From: Candidatus Thiodiazotropha sp. (ex Epidulcina cf. delphinae)
GTDB lineage: Bacteria; Pseudomonadota; Gammaproteobacteria; Chromatiales; Chromatiaceae
Assembly: GCA_025656455.1 (NCBI GenBank)
Contig: JAHXHS010000003.1
Coordinates: forward strand, 1 to 64,000
DNA: 64,000 nucleotides
Reading direction: 5' to 3'
How positions within the stretch are numbered: position 1 is the first letter of the stretch; every line of letters begins with the position of its first letter. Of the stretch, positions 17,860 to 26,055 are shown in pieces. A model generated the notes under the pieces. The model was not told where the DNA came from and searched no databases. It saw only the letters and a list, made by a program, of their open reading frames with translations. Made by a program: the position numbers and the translations under genes.

Positions 17860-18683
17860 GACTTGATCCCCCCGACCCGGCGCATCGGCTGCCGCGCAGC
17901 GAACGGGTCGGCGTTCGGCTCGGTCGGCAATTCATAGAATCCGCCGGTCATTTGGCCGCCAACCTCCACCTCGAACCGCCCCTCCCGATGATGAGACATG
18001 GGTTTGACCAGCAGCTCGCTCTCCGAGGCCTCGAGCACCTCCACCGGCTCCCCTGACATCAGCACCCTTGGCGTCTCTCCCTTCATCAGGTTGGCGCCAC
18101 GGATGCGCAACAGTCGCCGCTTGTCCGCTCCCTGCACCGGTTCGTTGCCGGTCACTGTCGGTTGTGCGCTACGCTCCAGCGCCATGCGCAGGCGGTTGAC
18201 CGGAATACCCAGGTAGGCCTCCACCTGTTTGGGATCGGTGTTTTGCGACAGCCGTTTGAACTGGCCGACGGTGCGAATCCCGACCATTTCCAGTTGCCGC
18301 CTCTCTTGTTCGCCCAGCCCGCCCTGTTCGGTGATCTCGCTCAGCGCGCGCGGGTCTTCGTCCTGACTGAGAGAGAGACTGTTTTCCTCTGCCATGGCCC
18401 TGGTGATGGTTGTAAACGAAAGATGCACGGTGCTCGCCCCCTCTTCGTTGGGATTGGCGTGACGAAGCCTCAATTGCCCCTCAGGCGCCTCCCAAAACAC
18501 CTTTAAATCGACACTCAGATCCTTCAACGCGAAGGTCAAGGGCCGGCCGGTTTTCGCCTTGATGGCGAGCGCATCCTGGGCGCGGTCCAACTGCGCGGTC
18601 AGGCTTTGCACGAACTCCTCCACTGAGAACACCGGACCGCTTCCCGACCCTGTTCCCAATCCCGATCCCAGGTAACCGCTCAC
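17853..18683 (-). CDS. 276-aa protein with HhH-like and TIG-like segments
   Basis: Three parts can be seen. Residues about 20-105 (EEFVQSLTAQLDRAQDAL to VHLSFTTITRAM) have a helix followed by strands and resemble the small 'trypsin-co-occurring' (trypco2-like) domains found beside peptidases; this match is by pattern only. Residues about 115-175 (GLGEQERRQLEMVGIRTVGQ) look like a helix-hairpin-helix. Residues about 190-265 (LLRIRGANLMKGETPRVLM) form an IPT/TIG-like beta domain. No signal peptide. It overlaps the 80-aa gene by 4 bp upstream and the subtilase by 7 bp downstream, so expression of the three is tightly coupled. Confidence 0.72.
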   Translation of the reverse strand: MSGYLGSGLGTGSGSGPVFSVEEFVQSLTAQLDRAQDALAIKAKTGRPLTFALKDLSVDLKVFWEAPEGQLRLRHANPNEEGASTVHLSFTTITRAMAEENSLSLSQDEDPRALSEITEQGGLGEQERRQLEMVGIRTVGQFKRLSQNTDPKQVEAYLGIPVNRLRMALERSAQPTVTGNEPVQGADKRRLLRIRGANLMKGETPRVLMSGEPVEVLEASESELLVKPMSHHREGRFEVEVGGQMTGGFYELPTEPNADPFAARQPMRRVGGIKSW

Positions 18684-18922
18684 TCGGCTTCACTCCGCAC
18701 GAAGCTGACCCGGAGTCGTCCATGTGGCGCATCGAATCCGGTGGCCAGGCGGCCGTGGGGGAGCGTGACCGCCAACTCACCCGCTTCGTCGATGGTCGAT
18801 TCGATCGGCACGCTGAGTGAGAAGGTCTTTACCCCGAGCCCCTCTCCCGTATCCGCCTCAACAACGGCTGACGGCAGGTCGCTGCTGAGATCTACCAGAA
18901 ACTCAGAGACTCGCTGTTTCAC
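18680..18922 (-). CDS. 80-aa beta-rich operon protein, unknown
   Basis: A small protein with alternating strand-like segments (VKTFSLSVPIEST, GELAVTLPHGR, GRLRVSFVRSE) and an acidic N-terminal helix. It overlaps the upstream DFP-A gene by 4 bp (ATGA-type) and the downstream 276-aa gene by 4 bp, so the three are translationally coupled. Its size and position next to a TIG-like protein suggest an adaptor or a domain split off from it. No family recognised. Confidence 0.7.
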   Translation of the reverse strand: MKQRVSEFLVDLSSDLPSAVVEADTGEGLGVKTFSLSVPIESTIDEAGELAVTLPHGRLATGFDAPHGRLRVSFVRSEAE

Positions 18923-20136
18923 GGGCCACCTGAACTTTCACTATCGGGCATCGCCGTTTGCGGTTCGGCGGCCGTGTCGGTCGGAACTGGGTTTGCGGTG
19001 ATCGCCGCCCCCGGCGGTGCTTCACGTGACAGCGAATGGCGCGAAATCACCTGGATGATCGAGGCATCCGCGAAGTTGTTCAGATCGAAGGTCTCGGTGC
19101 GGAACTTGAGCGACACTTCGCCGACAAGATCCGCCTTGATCGCCACATCCGCCTGGGAGTTCACGTCGACCGTGCTCACCATGGTGGTGACGGCGCTTTG
19201 CAGACTGTTTTGCCGGCCGGCGATGCCGATCTGCTGTCCGCCGCCCTGGGAGACGATGTCGGCGCTGACCTTTTCCCGGGCGCGGGCGTGAAACTGCAGG
19301 CGCGCTTTCAGTTGACCATCGTCGACGACGATGCGGTTGATCCCCATCAACACCATGGTGGCCAAGTTGCGCATGCGCTCTTCGCCCAACTGTTGACGGC
19401 TGGCGTCGAGCAGTGGCCCCTCGATCAACTCAGGGGTCAGGGAGGCCCCGCCAAGACCATAGTTTTCCAGCCAATCGGGGGACGCTTCCGCATCGTCAGC
19501 AGCATCTACCCTGGGCTCGAAGGACTCCCCTGGACCGGGCAAGACCATTCGTAAGTCCCGGGAGTGCCGCTCCACCAGTTGATCGCGGGCCTGGTTGACG
19601 GAGACATTGGTATGGGTGAACTTATCCACTGTCTGGGACAGGTCCGCGACCAGTTTGGCGTACTCGCGGACCTGTTGCGATGTGGCGTCGACAATGGCGA
19701 CGAATGTCCCTTGAATGAGTTCAGCGACGAATGAGGGGAAGTCGACCGCCTCCAGCGCCCGACGGGCGCGCTCGCCGAGGATCTCCGTGCCTGCCGGTTG
19801 TCTGGGTCGTGGTTCGCTAGCCGGCGCCGCGGGTCGATCGAGCTGTGTTCGATCACCCTGGGATTGTCGCCTGGTTCCGCCCACCCCGATCAGGTCATTG
19901 GGCGTGGCCAGCGGTATGGCATAGGGATCCGCCGAATAGGGGGCGGCGGCAGTGCCGTATCCTTGAGCGGACCGGCCGTGGAGAGGACCCTCGGAAGAGG
20001 CCCCGAGCAGGGCCGATTCGATGCGGCCGAGATGGTAGTCCAGACTCGCTCTTTCATCGGCGCTCAATGTGCCGTATCCCGGAGAGCGCCTGAGCGCCTG
20101 GGTGGCCTGGAGTGCTTCCCTGGGCAGATCGGACAC
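18919..20136 (-). CDS. DFP-family protein A (405 aa)
   Basis: First DFP paralog in transcription order. The N-terminus carries ADPYAIPL (69-76), also seen in DFP-B, then a Pro/Arg/Gln-rich linker. The hallmark AVDFPSFVAELIQGTFVAI is at 130-148, with the following helix VDATSQQVREYAKLV. NQARDQLVERH is near 181-191, MGINRIVVDDGQLKARLQF near 264-282 and the beta-rich DLVGEVSLKFRTETFDLN near 336-353. It lies 1 nt after the stop of the 588-aa gene and overlaps the 80-aa gene. No signal peptide or membrane segment. Function unknown. Confidence 0.82.
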   Translation of the reverse strand: MSDLPREALQATQALRRSPGYGTLSADERASLDYHLGRIESALLGASSEGPLHGRSAQGYGTAAAPYSADPYAIPLATPNDLIGVGGTRRQSQGDRTQLDRPAAPASEPRPRQPAGTEILGERARRALEAVDFPSFVAELIQGTFVAIVDATSQQVREYAKLVADLSQTVDKFTHTNVSVNQARDQLVERHSRDLRMVLPGPGESFEPRVDAADDAEASPDWLENYGLGGASLTPELIEGPLLDASRQQLGEERMRNLATMVLMGINRIVVDDGQLKARLQFHARAREKVSADIVSQGGGQQIGIAGRQNSLQSAVTTMVSTVDVNSQADVAIKADLVGEVSLKFRTETFDLNNFADASIIQVISRHSLSREAPPGAAITANPVPTDTAAEPQTAMPDSESSGGP

Positions 20137-20137
20137 G

Positions 20138-21904
20138 CTATCGGCTCTCGCTCAGGTAGTCGGTGGGAGCGGTCTGTTCGAAGCGACGCTTCAGTGCCGC
20201 GAGCCGCTCCGCGAACGGCGTTTTTTGCGCCAACACGGCGTCGAGCATCTGTTGGGGAGTGAGCACCACGATGGGTGAATTCGCCCCCATGCCGCGCAGT
20301 GCGCCGGTCAGCGCCGCATGGCTTAGCGGATCCCAGACGCCCGTTGCCTCTAGGCCCTGGGATGCCTGGAAGGCGGCCAATTGAGCGCTGCCCGTGACGG
20401 CCTGTAACGCACTGCTGATATCGGCCTCGGTCCGTATCGGGCCGATCATGTCCATTAACCAGGCGACGCCGCCGCCGATGCCCATTTCGACGATGCGATC
20501 CATGATCATCGCCGGGCCAAACGGCGCGTTGAGTCCCAGCCAGAAGGCGACCCGTTCGGCGGGATCGGCAACCCGCTCGACCGCCACTTCGTTCTGGGCA
20601 TACTGAATGTAAGGGACAGCGGCCGCGGCGCTGAACCGGCTGAGCCAGGGTTCCTGCCAGAGCGGGGCGCCGCCTAGCGGCTGCATCCTGGCATTGGGAT
20701 CCACGGTTCGGGCAGGATCGGTTTGCGCCAGCAGTTGCTCCCACTCCTCTCCAAACAGGGTGGAGAGACGCTGTTGCGGTTCGAGCGTCTGTTCCTGCTC
20801 AAGCCTCAATTCCCGGTCACGCGCTTTTCGCAGCACCTCTCCCAGTTCACCGCTCCTTTGCCTGAAACCGGCCAGGCCCCATCTCAGGCCCGCCTGTTCG
20901 TCGGCGAATGTGGTGGCATAACCCTGTGTGCCGGGCATGCCTTCGCTGACCAAGCGAAGCAGGCGCACCTTTTCCGGAATATCGAGGGGTTGGTTGGTAG
21001 CGGGCGCATCGCTCAAAGGCGCGGAGGCGGGACCGACGGGCAGCGCCAGTTCAGGCATGGAGGCGTTGTAGTCGGCCTTGCCTCCGATAGTCGCCGGGGA
21101 GACTGTCGGATCGTGCGACGACATCGGGTTGTACGGCGAACGCTGGTCCAATCCAGAGGCAGGGCCGGATGAGAAATGGTGCGGCCTTGCGGCGGCAATA
21201 TCGGAATAGGTCCCATTATGCGAGGTTACCGATCCCAGGGAGTCCCCGGTGTGATGGTTGCTGCTGTAGCCGTTACTCCAAGAGGAGGCGCTGGATGAAG
21301 ATTCAGCATAAGAGATGCCGTCGGCCTGCCACAGCTCATTGCTGAATCCATCATCGTATTCAAGCGCGCCTGAGGGCTGCTGAAGGGGCTGCCGGGCGAT
21401 TTCGTCCCGTAGACGAGTCAGCGAATCATCGCCTCCCCAACGCAGTAGCTGTTCCCTCTTTTCCGTGTAGCCGGCGTGGTGAGGCGATCCGTAGGCGGGC
21501 GGTCTACTGCGGCGATATCGATTCGAAGCGCGTAACTTTTCAGTGAGGCGAATCCTCGGAACCTGATTCAAGGCGTGGGGAGAGATTGAGAACCTGGGGT
21601 CATCGCCCTTTTTGTCTCCATAGGAGCCGATGGCGTAGTAGAGACTTTTATTACCGGAGAATCGCTCCGCCTGATCCTGCGGCATCAGAAAGGTATGAGT
21701 GTCCCCGTTTGATTGCATGAGGCCGTGATTGCGGCTGGTGTAAAAGTTTTGCGGGCTTCTATACCTCGCATAGTCCGGGTGGTATAGATTGGGGTCTGTC
21801 GCGCATACGATTTCATAATGGCGTCCGGCAGGGACTCTCACCATGAAGGATATGACTGGAAAACGTTCAGATACGATTCGCCGACAAGGAGTGATTGTTT
21901 CCAA
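20138..21904 (-). CDS. Lysozyme/chitosanase-like protein with PG-binding-like C-terminus (588 aa)
   Basis: First gene after the sigma54 promoter. TTG 21904 is favoured by a GAGG box 9 nt upstream; ATG 21844 lacks one. Residues about 115-290 are low-complexity (Ser/Tyr/His/Pro). From about 300 (IPEKVRLLRLVSEGMPGTQG) there is a lysozyme/chitosanase-like module with a candidate catalytic Glu in VSEG, continuing to LWQEPWLSRFSAAA. Near the C-terminus AAFQASQGLEATGVWDPLSH matches the PG_binding_1 repeat. The likely role is cleaving or gripping peptidoglycan or a related glycan. No signal peptide, so it would have to be delivered with a particle or released by lysis. The fold assignments come from motif reading. 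Confidence 0.7.
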   Translation of the reverse strand: METITPCRRIVSERFPVISFMVRVPAGRHYEIVCATDPNLYHPDYARYRSPQNFYTSRNHGLMQSNGDTHTFLMPQDQAERFSGNKSLYYAIGSYGDKKGDDPRFSISPHALNQVPRIRLTEKLRASNRYRRSRPPAYGSPHHAGYTEKREQLLRWGGDDSLTRLRDEIARQPLQQPSGALEYDDGFSNELWQADGISYAESSSSASSWSNGYSSNHHTGDSLGSVTSHNGTYSDIAAARPHHFSSGPASGLDQRSPYNPMSSHDPTVSPATIGGKADYNASMPELALPVGPASAPLSDAPATNQPLDIPEKVRLLRLVSEGMPGTQGYATTFADEQAGLRWGLAGFRQRSGELGEVLRKARDRELRLEQEQTLEPQQRLSTLFGEEWEQLLAQTDPARTVDPNARMQPLGGAPLWQEPWLSRFSAAAAVPYIQYAQNEVAVERVADPAERVAFWLGLNAPFGPAMIMDRIVEMGIGGGVAWLMDMIGPIRTEADISSALQAVTGSAQLAAFQASQGLEATGVWDPLSHAALTGALRGMGANSPIVVLTPQQMLDAVLAQKTPFAERLAALKRRFEQTAPTDYLSESR

Positions 21905-22000
21905 TGCCTAATACCTCATCAATTTAAAAAGAGTGATCTTTTCATCCTGACCATGCTGCGAAATAGCGGTGCGCCATGAGCCAGTTCGCATAGCCATTGG

Positions 22001-22016
22001 TGCACACTTTGTGCCA
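22001..22016 (-). promoter_or_regulatory. Sigma54 (-24/-12) promoter for the 14-gene run
   Basis: On the minus strand the sequence TGGCACAAAGTGTGCA has the invariant GG and GC exactly 10 nt apart and a perfect TGGCAC -24 box. The expected start of transcription is about 85 nt before the TTG codon of the 588-aa gene. The sigma54 activator gene lies about 600 bp upstream. Confidence 0.72.
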
Positions 22017-22231
22017 AGCAAGGCTTTGCTATCGGTTTCGCCAACCCATCACGCCATCTCAGCGGGGCGTACCCTGGTTGGCTGCTGTCTGCATCGCTGA
22101 TGTCAGCAACTGGCGTGATCGTGTGGGGCGAACCTCAAGACCACGGCCAGCCTTCCCTGGAGGGCGCGGATCTGGGTTTCAACGGTTACAGCGGTTATGG
22201 GATGCACGATAGCCGAATCAGAAGGCATCAC

Positions 22232-22468
22232 CCTAGAATCCTCAGTTGACCGCTCCAACGTAAAGGTATGGTGCTGATATGAAAGCGGTAAGTATCGACT
22301 TGCCCTTTCACCCCATGGATGAATCACGCTACGGGGTGAATTGCACGCTTGCGGCGGCACGGGGCTGCGTTACAACTCCTTGGAATAGAATAACTATTCC
22401 GCGTCGTTGTGCCTTGCCCCGCACCCCCGCAAACGCACACTTCACCCCGTCCAACTGAGGATTCTAGG
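22232..22468. mobile_element. 237-bp MITE with 17-bp TIRs and 5-bp target duplication
   Basis: Ends CCTAGAATCCTCAGTTG (22232-22248) and its exact inverse (22452-22468) are flanked by direct repeats ATCAC (22227-22231 and 22469-22473). No transposase frame inside. It lies in the 700-bp gap between the sigma54 promoter of the operon and the activator gene, i.e. in the region where activator-binding sites would be expected. Confidence 0.88.
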
Positions 22469-22487
22469 ATCACCGTGCCCGATAAGG

Positions 22488-22512
22488 CATGCCCGAACGG
22501 GCATGTTTTTTT
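22488..22512 (+). terminator. Intrinsic terminator with no obvious upstream gene
   Basis: A perfect stem CATGCCCG-aa-CGGGCATG followed by seven T residues. It would stop rightward transcription, but no plus-strand gene precedes it in this gap. It could end an unannotated small RNA or be carried-over sequence. Confidence 0.7.
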
Positions 22513-22609
22513 GTGGGAGCGAAGCGGCGCGAAAGCCGATCGGTTGCGCGATCAAGGGGTGACTCGATGGGGTGAAGGGAGAGATCAGACAGCAATAAAA
22601 GTCAGGTGA

Positions 22610-23650
22610 TTATTCAAGATTGTAATTCAAGCCATTTATTTTTTTAAAAATTGTTCGATTATGTATGCCCAATCTCTGGGCGGCGCGGCTTCTGTTGTTT
22701 TTTTCTGCTCGCAAAGCCGCGCATATCAGTTTCTTTTCACAAAAAGCCATCGCCTCGCCAAGAGAAAGACCGTTGGATTCAACGAGTTGCCAGAGATCGA
22801 CTACGCTGTCATTCAGCTCTGCCTGATGGCTCGGTGAGCGCAGCTCCATTGAGATCTCAACATTATCGATATCGATAAGGTGATGCTTTGAGAAAATCAT
22901 TGCCCGCTCAATGCAGTGTTTGAGCTCTCTGACATTACCTGGCCAATCGTAAGCGTTAATCAGTGACATGGCTCTGTCTGAGATACGGTATTTTCCACCG
23001 CCGAGGATGTTGAGAAAATGCCGGGCGAGCACCTCGATATCGTCTATGCGTTCTCGCAGCGGCGGGATTTTCAGATGCACCACATTCAGGCGATACAGCA
23101 GATCTTCTCGGAAGCGCCCCTCGCGCACCTCCTCTTTCAAGTTGCGGTTGGTAGCGGCCAATACCCAGACATCATTGGCCTTTTCAATCCGATCCGAACC
23201 GACTGGGCGGTACTCTTTTGACTCGAGAAAACGGAGGATTTTCGCCTGGAACTGCAGGTTGGATGAGTTGATTTCGTCGAGAAAAAGCACCCCTTTGTTA
23301 GCGGCGTTTATCAGTCCCTTGCGTTCCGCTGCGCCGGTAAACGCTCCCCTTGCATGGCCAAAAAGTTCAGACTCGATAAGCTCTTCGGGTAAAGCGCCGC
23401 AGTTGACCGGTATAAAAGGCGCGGGCGAACCGAAGGCGTGTTCATGCAGGGCCTTGGCCAGCACTTCCTTTCCAGAGCCGGTCGGACCGCTTATCAGCGT
23501 GGTGCATTTTGCCCTGGCAACAGCGGGTATTTTATCAAATAGTGCGCTTATAGCTCTGGATGATCCAATCATAGTTGTTCTGTATCCCTTAATGAGCATT
23601 CGGCTAATGACTAACTCGCTATCTTGTTCCCTGCTGTATTTGTTCGCCAA
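22610..23650 (-). CDS. Sigma54-dependent transcriptional activator without sensory domain
   Basis: An AAA+ bacterial enhancer-binding protein of 346 residues. Walker A is in SGPTGSGKEVLA, the sigma54-contact loop is GAFTGA, Walker B is GVLFLDEI, and the arginine-finger region is present (FREDLLYRL). The C-terminus has a Fis-type helix-turn-helix (NRSRAAQRLGIHNRTIFKKI). Only about 30 residues precede the AAA+ domain, so there is no receiver, GAF or PAS input; such activators (PspF type) are usually held off by a partner protein. It sits between the two -24/-12 promoters of the window and is the natural candidate to drive both the 14-gene run and the 24133 gene. Confidence 0.95.
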   Translation of the reverse strand: MANKYSREQDSELVISRMLIKGYRTTMIGSSRAISALFDKIPAVARAKCTTLISGPTGSGKEVLAKALHEHAFGSPAPFIPVNCGALPEELIESELFGHARGAFTGAAERKGLINAANKGVLFLDEINSSNLQFQAKILRFLESKEYRPVGSDRIEKANDVWVLAATNRNLKEEVREGRFREDLLYRLNVVHLKIPPLRERIDDIEVLARHFLNILGGGKYRISDRAMSLINAYDWPGNVRELKHCIERAMIFSKHHLIDIDNVEISMELRSPSHQAELNDSVVDLWQLVESNGLSLGEAMAFCEKKLICAALRAEKNNRSRAAQRLGIHNRTIFKKINGLNYNLE

Positions 23651-23925
23651 CCATTTAAGAACGGCTTGATTGATTTTTTTTATGGGTCAGTTTTTTCAGG
23701 GGCTATACCCCGAACTTACAGGTTATCGCAATCGGAAACTACTCTTCAAATATTTTCATACCCTTCGCCTGTCAGACGCCTTAGCTGACTGGTGACTCCG
23801 TGCGGGAAATAATCTGGCGTCCATCTGGGTCTTGCATTAAAACGCAGTTTAAATAGAGCGAATCACAATCGCGGACGGGTCTCTTTCAATCTTGTAAGCA
23901 AAGAATGAACCATGTTTGAAGACGA

Positions 23926-23941
23926 TTGGTATGGAACTTGC
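23926..23941 (+). promoter_or_regulatory. Sigma54 (-24/-12) promoter upstream of the membrane-anchored protein
   Basis: TTGGTATGGAACTTGC keeps GG and GC exactly 10 nt apart and has a perfect TTGC -12 element; the -24 box is TTGGTA. It points toward the gene starting at 24133, leaving a leader of about 180 nt. The rest of the 480-bp gap 23651-24132 holds no gene I can support. Confidence 0.6.
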
Positions 23942-24132
23942 CACAGACAGATTGAAAGTCGTAGTGAGTCAGTCGAAGGGAGAGGACAGAGTCCATAGCG
24001 TTCTTTTCCGCAAGCGCAGAGACGGGTGTTGAGAGAAACCTGCATTTGTCATGGCAACACTGCCCTGTGCCGACCAGCAAGTCACGACAGTTTTAAACCA
24101 ACCCGCAAACGACACAGCTGAGAGGATCAGAC

Positions 24133-24912
24133 ATGACCAACAGATATCAATCAGGATTGCCCGTGCCACACCAGGGTGTAAACAGACAGGCGCATCCGGA
24201 CAGTTATACCGGTTACCCGGCCGCGGTCAATCCGCACGCTGCCTACGGTGCGCCGAACCAGCAAAATCCGAACGGCTTTCGTGTCGAAGTGAGCTTCCCA
24301 AACCAAGCCGCTGAGAGCTATCCACCCGGCGGCAACGTCTATGGCGGCGCTGCAAACGCCAATCGTCAGGCATACCGGGGCAATCGATGCCAACCCCAGG
24401 GCTATGGCGCCATGCCGGCGGCGGCCATCTACGGCAATCCGGTGGTCATCAGGGTAAGTGACGCGAACTGGACTGACGCACTGGTCGCAGCGATGGAGCA
24501 GGGCCAAGGCGTCGATCTGATCTTCGATGCGGATAATGTGGTCCGGGATCTTGTGCAGGCGATAGAGAATGAGATCGGTTCCTTTGGCAGCGCCATTGAG
24601 CGATTCGGCCGTGGGGTGTTGGACAAACTGTTTTCGGCCGGTCTGGCATACCCGAATCCGAATGTGCCGGCTCAGGCGATGGTTGCGCCGGCGGTGGTCG
24701 CTGCGATTGTGGTCGTGGCGTTGGCGATCATCGGTGCGGTCGTGGCGATCTACAACATTAATGCTTCGAGACGAATCGCCGAACTGGCGATCGAAAGAGG
24801 TTGCGATGTCGTCGACATTGAAACCAGCGGCTCCAGCGAAGGTTCCAGCAGTGGCTGGTTCGATTTTCTGACCGGTTCCAGATGGCAAATTCGTTGCGGC
24901 GGCGCACAGTAA
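24133..24912 (+). CDS. Membrane-anchored protein with Tyr/Pro/Asn/Gly-rich N-terminus
   Basis: A 259-residue protein. Residues 1-100 are low-complexity and rich in Asn, Gln, Pro, Gly, Tyr and Ala. Residues about 105-175 are a soluble region (VVIRVSDANWTDALVAAM). A single strongly hydrophobic helix follows near 180-210 (VVAAIVVVALAIIGAVVAIY) and then a short Ser/Gly-rich tail with two cysteines. There is no N-terminal signal, so it is probably a tail-side membrane anchor. The start has AGAGGA 6 nt upstream. The -24/-12 promoter in front and the adjacent activator link it to the 14-gene run. No family recognised. Confidence 0.8.
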   Translation: MTNRYQSGLPVPHQGVNRQAHPDSYTGYPAAVNPHAAYGAPNQQNPNGFRVEVSFPNQAAESYPPGGNVYGGAANANRQAYRGNRCQPQGYGAMPAAAIYGNPVVIRVSDANWTDALVAAMEQGQGVDLIFDADNVVRDLVQAIENEIGSFGSAIERFGRGVLDKLFSAGLAYPNPNVPAQAMVAPAVVAAIVVVALAIIGAVVAIYNINASRRIAELAIERGCDVVDIETSGSSEGSSSGWFDFLTGSRWQIRCGGAQ

Positions 24913-25004
24913 TCCGCCCCTGTGTTCGCTGAGGTGTGGCAGGCGCGATAAGCGCCTTGTCCGGTAACATATTTGGCTGCCGGGTTAATAGTCACGTAAT
25001 GTCT

Positions 25005-25073
25005 TGACCTGCCCGTCTCATAGGTGGAGATGGGGAGCTCTCAACGCAGAGCCATGATTGAGAGGGCAGGTCA
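25005..25073. repeat. Inverted repeat in the convergent gap
   Basis: TGACCTGCCC (25005-25014) is inverted exactly at 25064-25073. It lies between two convergent genes and could form a stem that limits read-through. No T-run follows. Confidence 0.45.
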
Positions 25074-25143
25074 TTGGACAGGTTTTCCGGTTATCGTCAG
25101 GGAGTCGACGCAGTGGCGCCGGCAGCGATGTGTGCAACCCTGC

Positions 25144-26055
25144 TCAGACGTTGGGATTGCTCCAGACAAGCTGTATCAAGGTGCTGCGTCTTATCTCGGT
25201 GAGCCTGTCCCCGAACTCTTGAATATTGGCGTCCAGCAGATCCGCCAACTCGAGTTTACCCTCGCGGGCGTTGAGCAGTTCCACTCTTTTTATTCTTAGC
25301 CGGTCGATGGAGCGGACATCGCGCTGCTTCGCGTATGAGACCACGGAGGCGGCCGGGTCGACCGGTCTGTCTGATAGCAACGCCCTTTTTCGCTGCAGAA
25401 TCTCCCGATCCAGTTCGAGAATCTCGTCGTTGAGCTTGCCGATGACCTCCAGCTGTTCATCCCAGATCGCAAACAGGTTGTCGACACCCTCTTCCACCCA
25501 GTTTTGGATCTCCTGCAGGTGTTGTTCCTTGAGCAGCTGCATCACATGGATAGAGTCGGGCATGGAGAGCAGATGTTCGAACACCTCGATCCATCCCTCC
25601 TCCCGATAGTTGAAGAGCTTGTTCATGTAGTGCAGCAACAATCCGACGGATTCGCTGTAATCGTAACCGGTATAGTTCTGACTGACGGTGTTGAGGATGT
25701 CGGCGAAATTGACCGCGGTTCCGGTGAACGCCCTGTCGTCCTGGGCGCGTATTCCCTTTGCATAGATGCGTGTCAAACGGTTTAGCATGCGAATGTAACC
25801 GTCGTCCTGGATTTGACTCTTACCAGAGCGGAGGAAGCGGGAGACCTCTCTTAACATCTCCCGTAACTGACCGATATCGATGCTGTTGTCTTGCAGGGTG
25901 AGGCTCGATTCCAGGTAGTCGAAATATTGCTTGATGATATGGCAGGATTCGTCCTGAGCCATCACAGGAAGCTGTTCGACACGGCCGATTCTGAAGGGGA
26001 TAATCCCCTCATCGAAATCCCGTGCCGGGCTGAAATCCTGATATCTGTTGCTCAT
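25144..26055 (-). CDS. Helical hypothetical protein (303 aa)
   Basis: I do not recognise this protein. It is predicted almost entirely alpha-helical and is rich in Leu, Glu, Gln and Arg, with a probable coiled coil near residues 205-245 (IGKLNDEILELDREILQRKR). There is no signal peptide or membrane segment. The first residues MSNRYQ resemble the MTNRYQ of the protein at 24133, which may be chance. It lies convergent to that gene, and I found no convincing -24/-12 promoter for it. Whether it belongs to the sigma54-controlled locus is open. Confidence 0.75.
   Translation of the reverse strand: MSNRYQDFSPARDFDEGIIPFRIGRVEQLPVMAQDESCHIIKQYFDYLESSLTLQDNSIDIGQLREMLREVSRFLRSGKSQIQDDGYIRMLNRLTRIYAKGIRAQDDRAFTGTAVNFADILNTVSQNYTGYDYSESVGLLLHYMNKLFNYREEGWIEVFEHLLSMPDSIHVMQLLKEQHLQEIQNWVEEGVDNLFAIWDEQLEVIGKLNDEILELDREILQRKRALLSDRPVDPAASVVSYAKQRDVRSIDRLRIKRVELLNAREGKLELADLLDANIQEFGDRLTEIRRSTLIQLVWSNPNV

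Noticed and set aside
2976-21904. 14-gene run as a prophage tail, tailocin or extracellular contractile injection system
   Set aside because: No sheath, tube, baseplate, tape-measure, spike or AAA ATPase gene could be recognised in the run.
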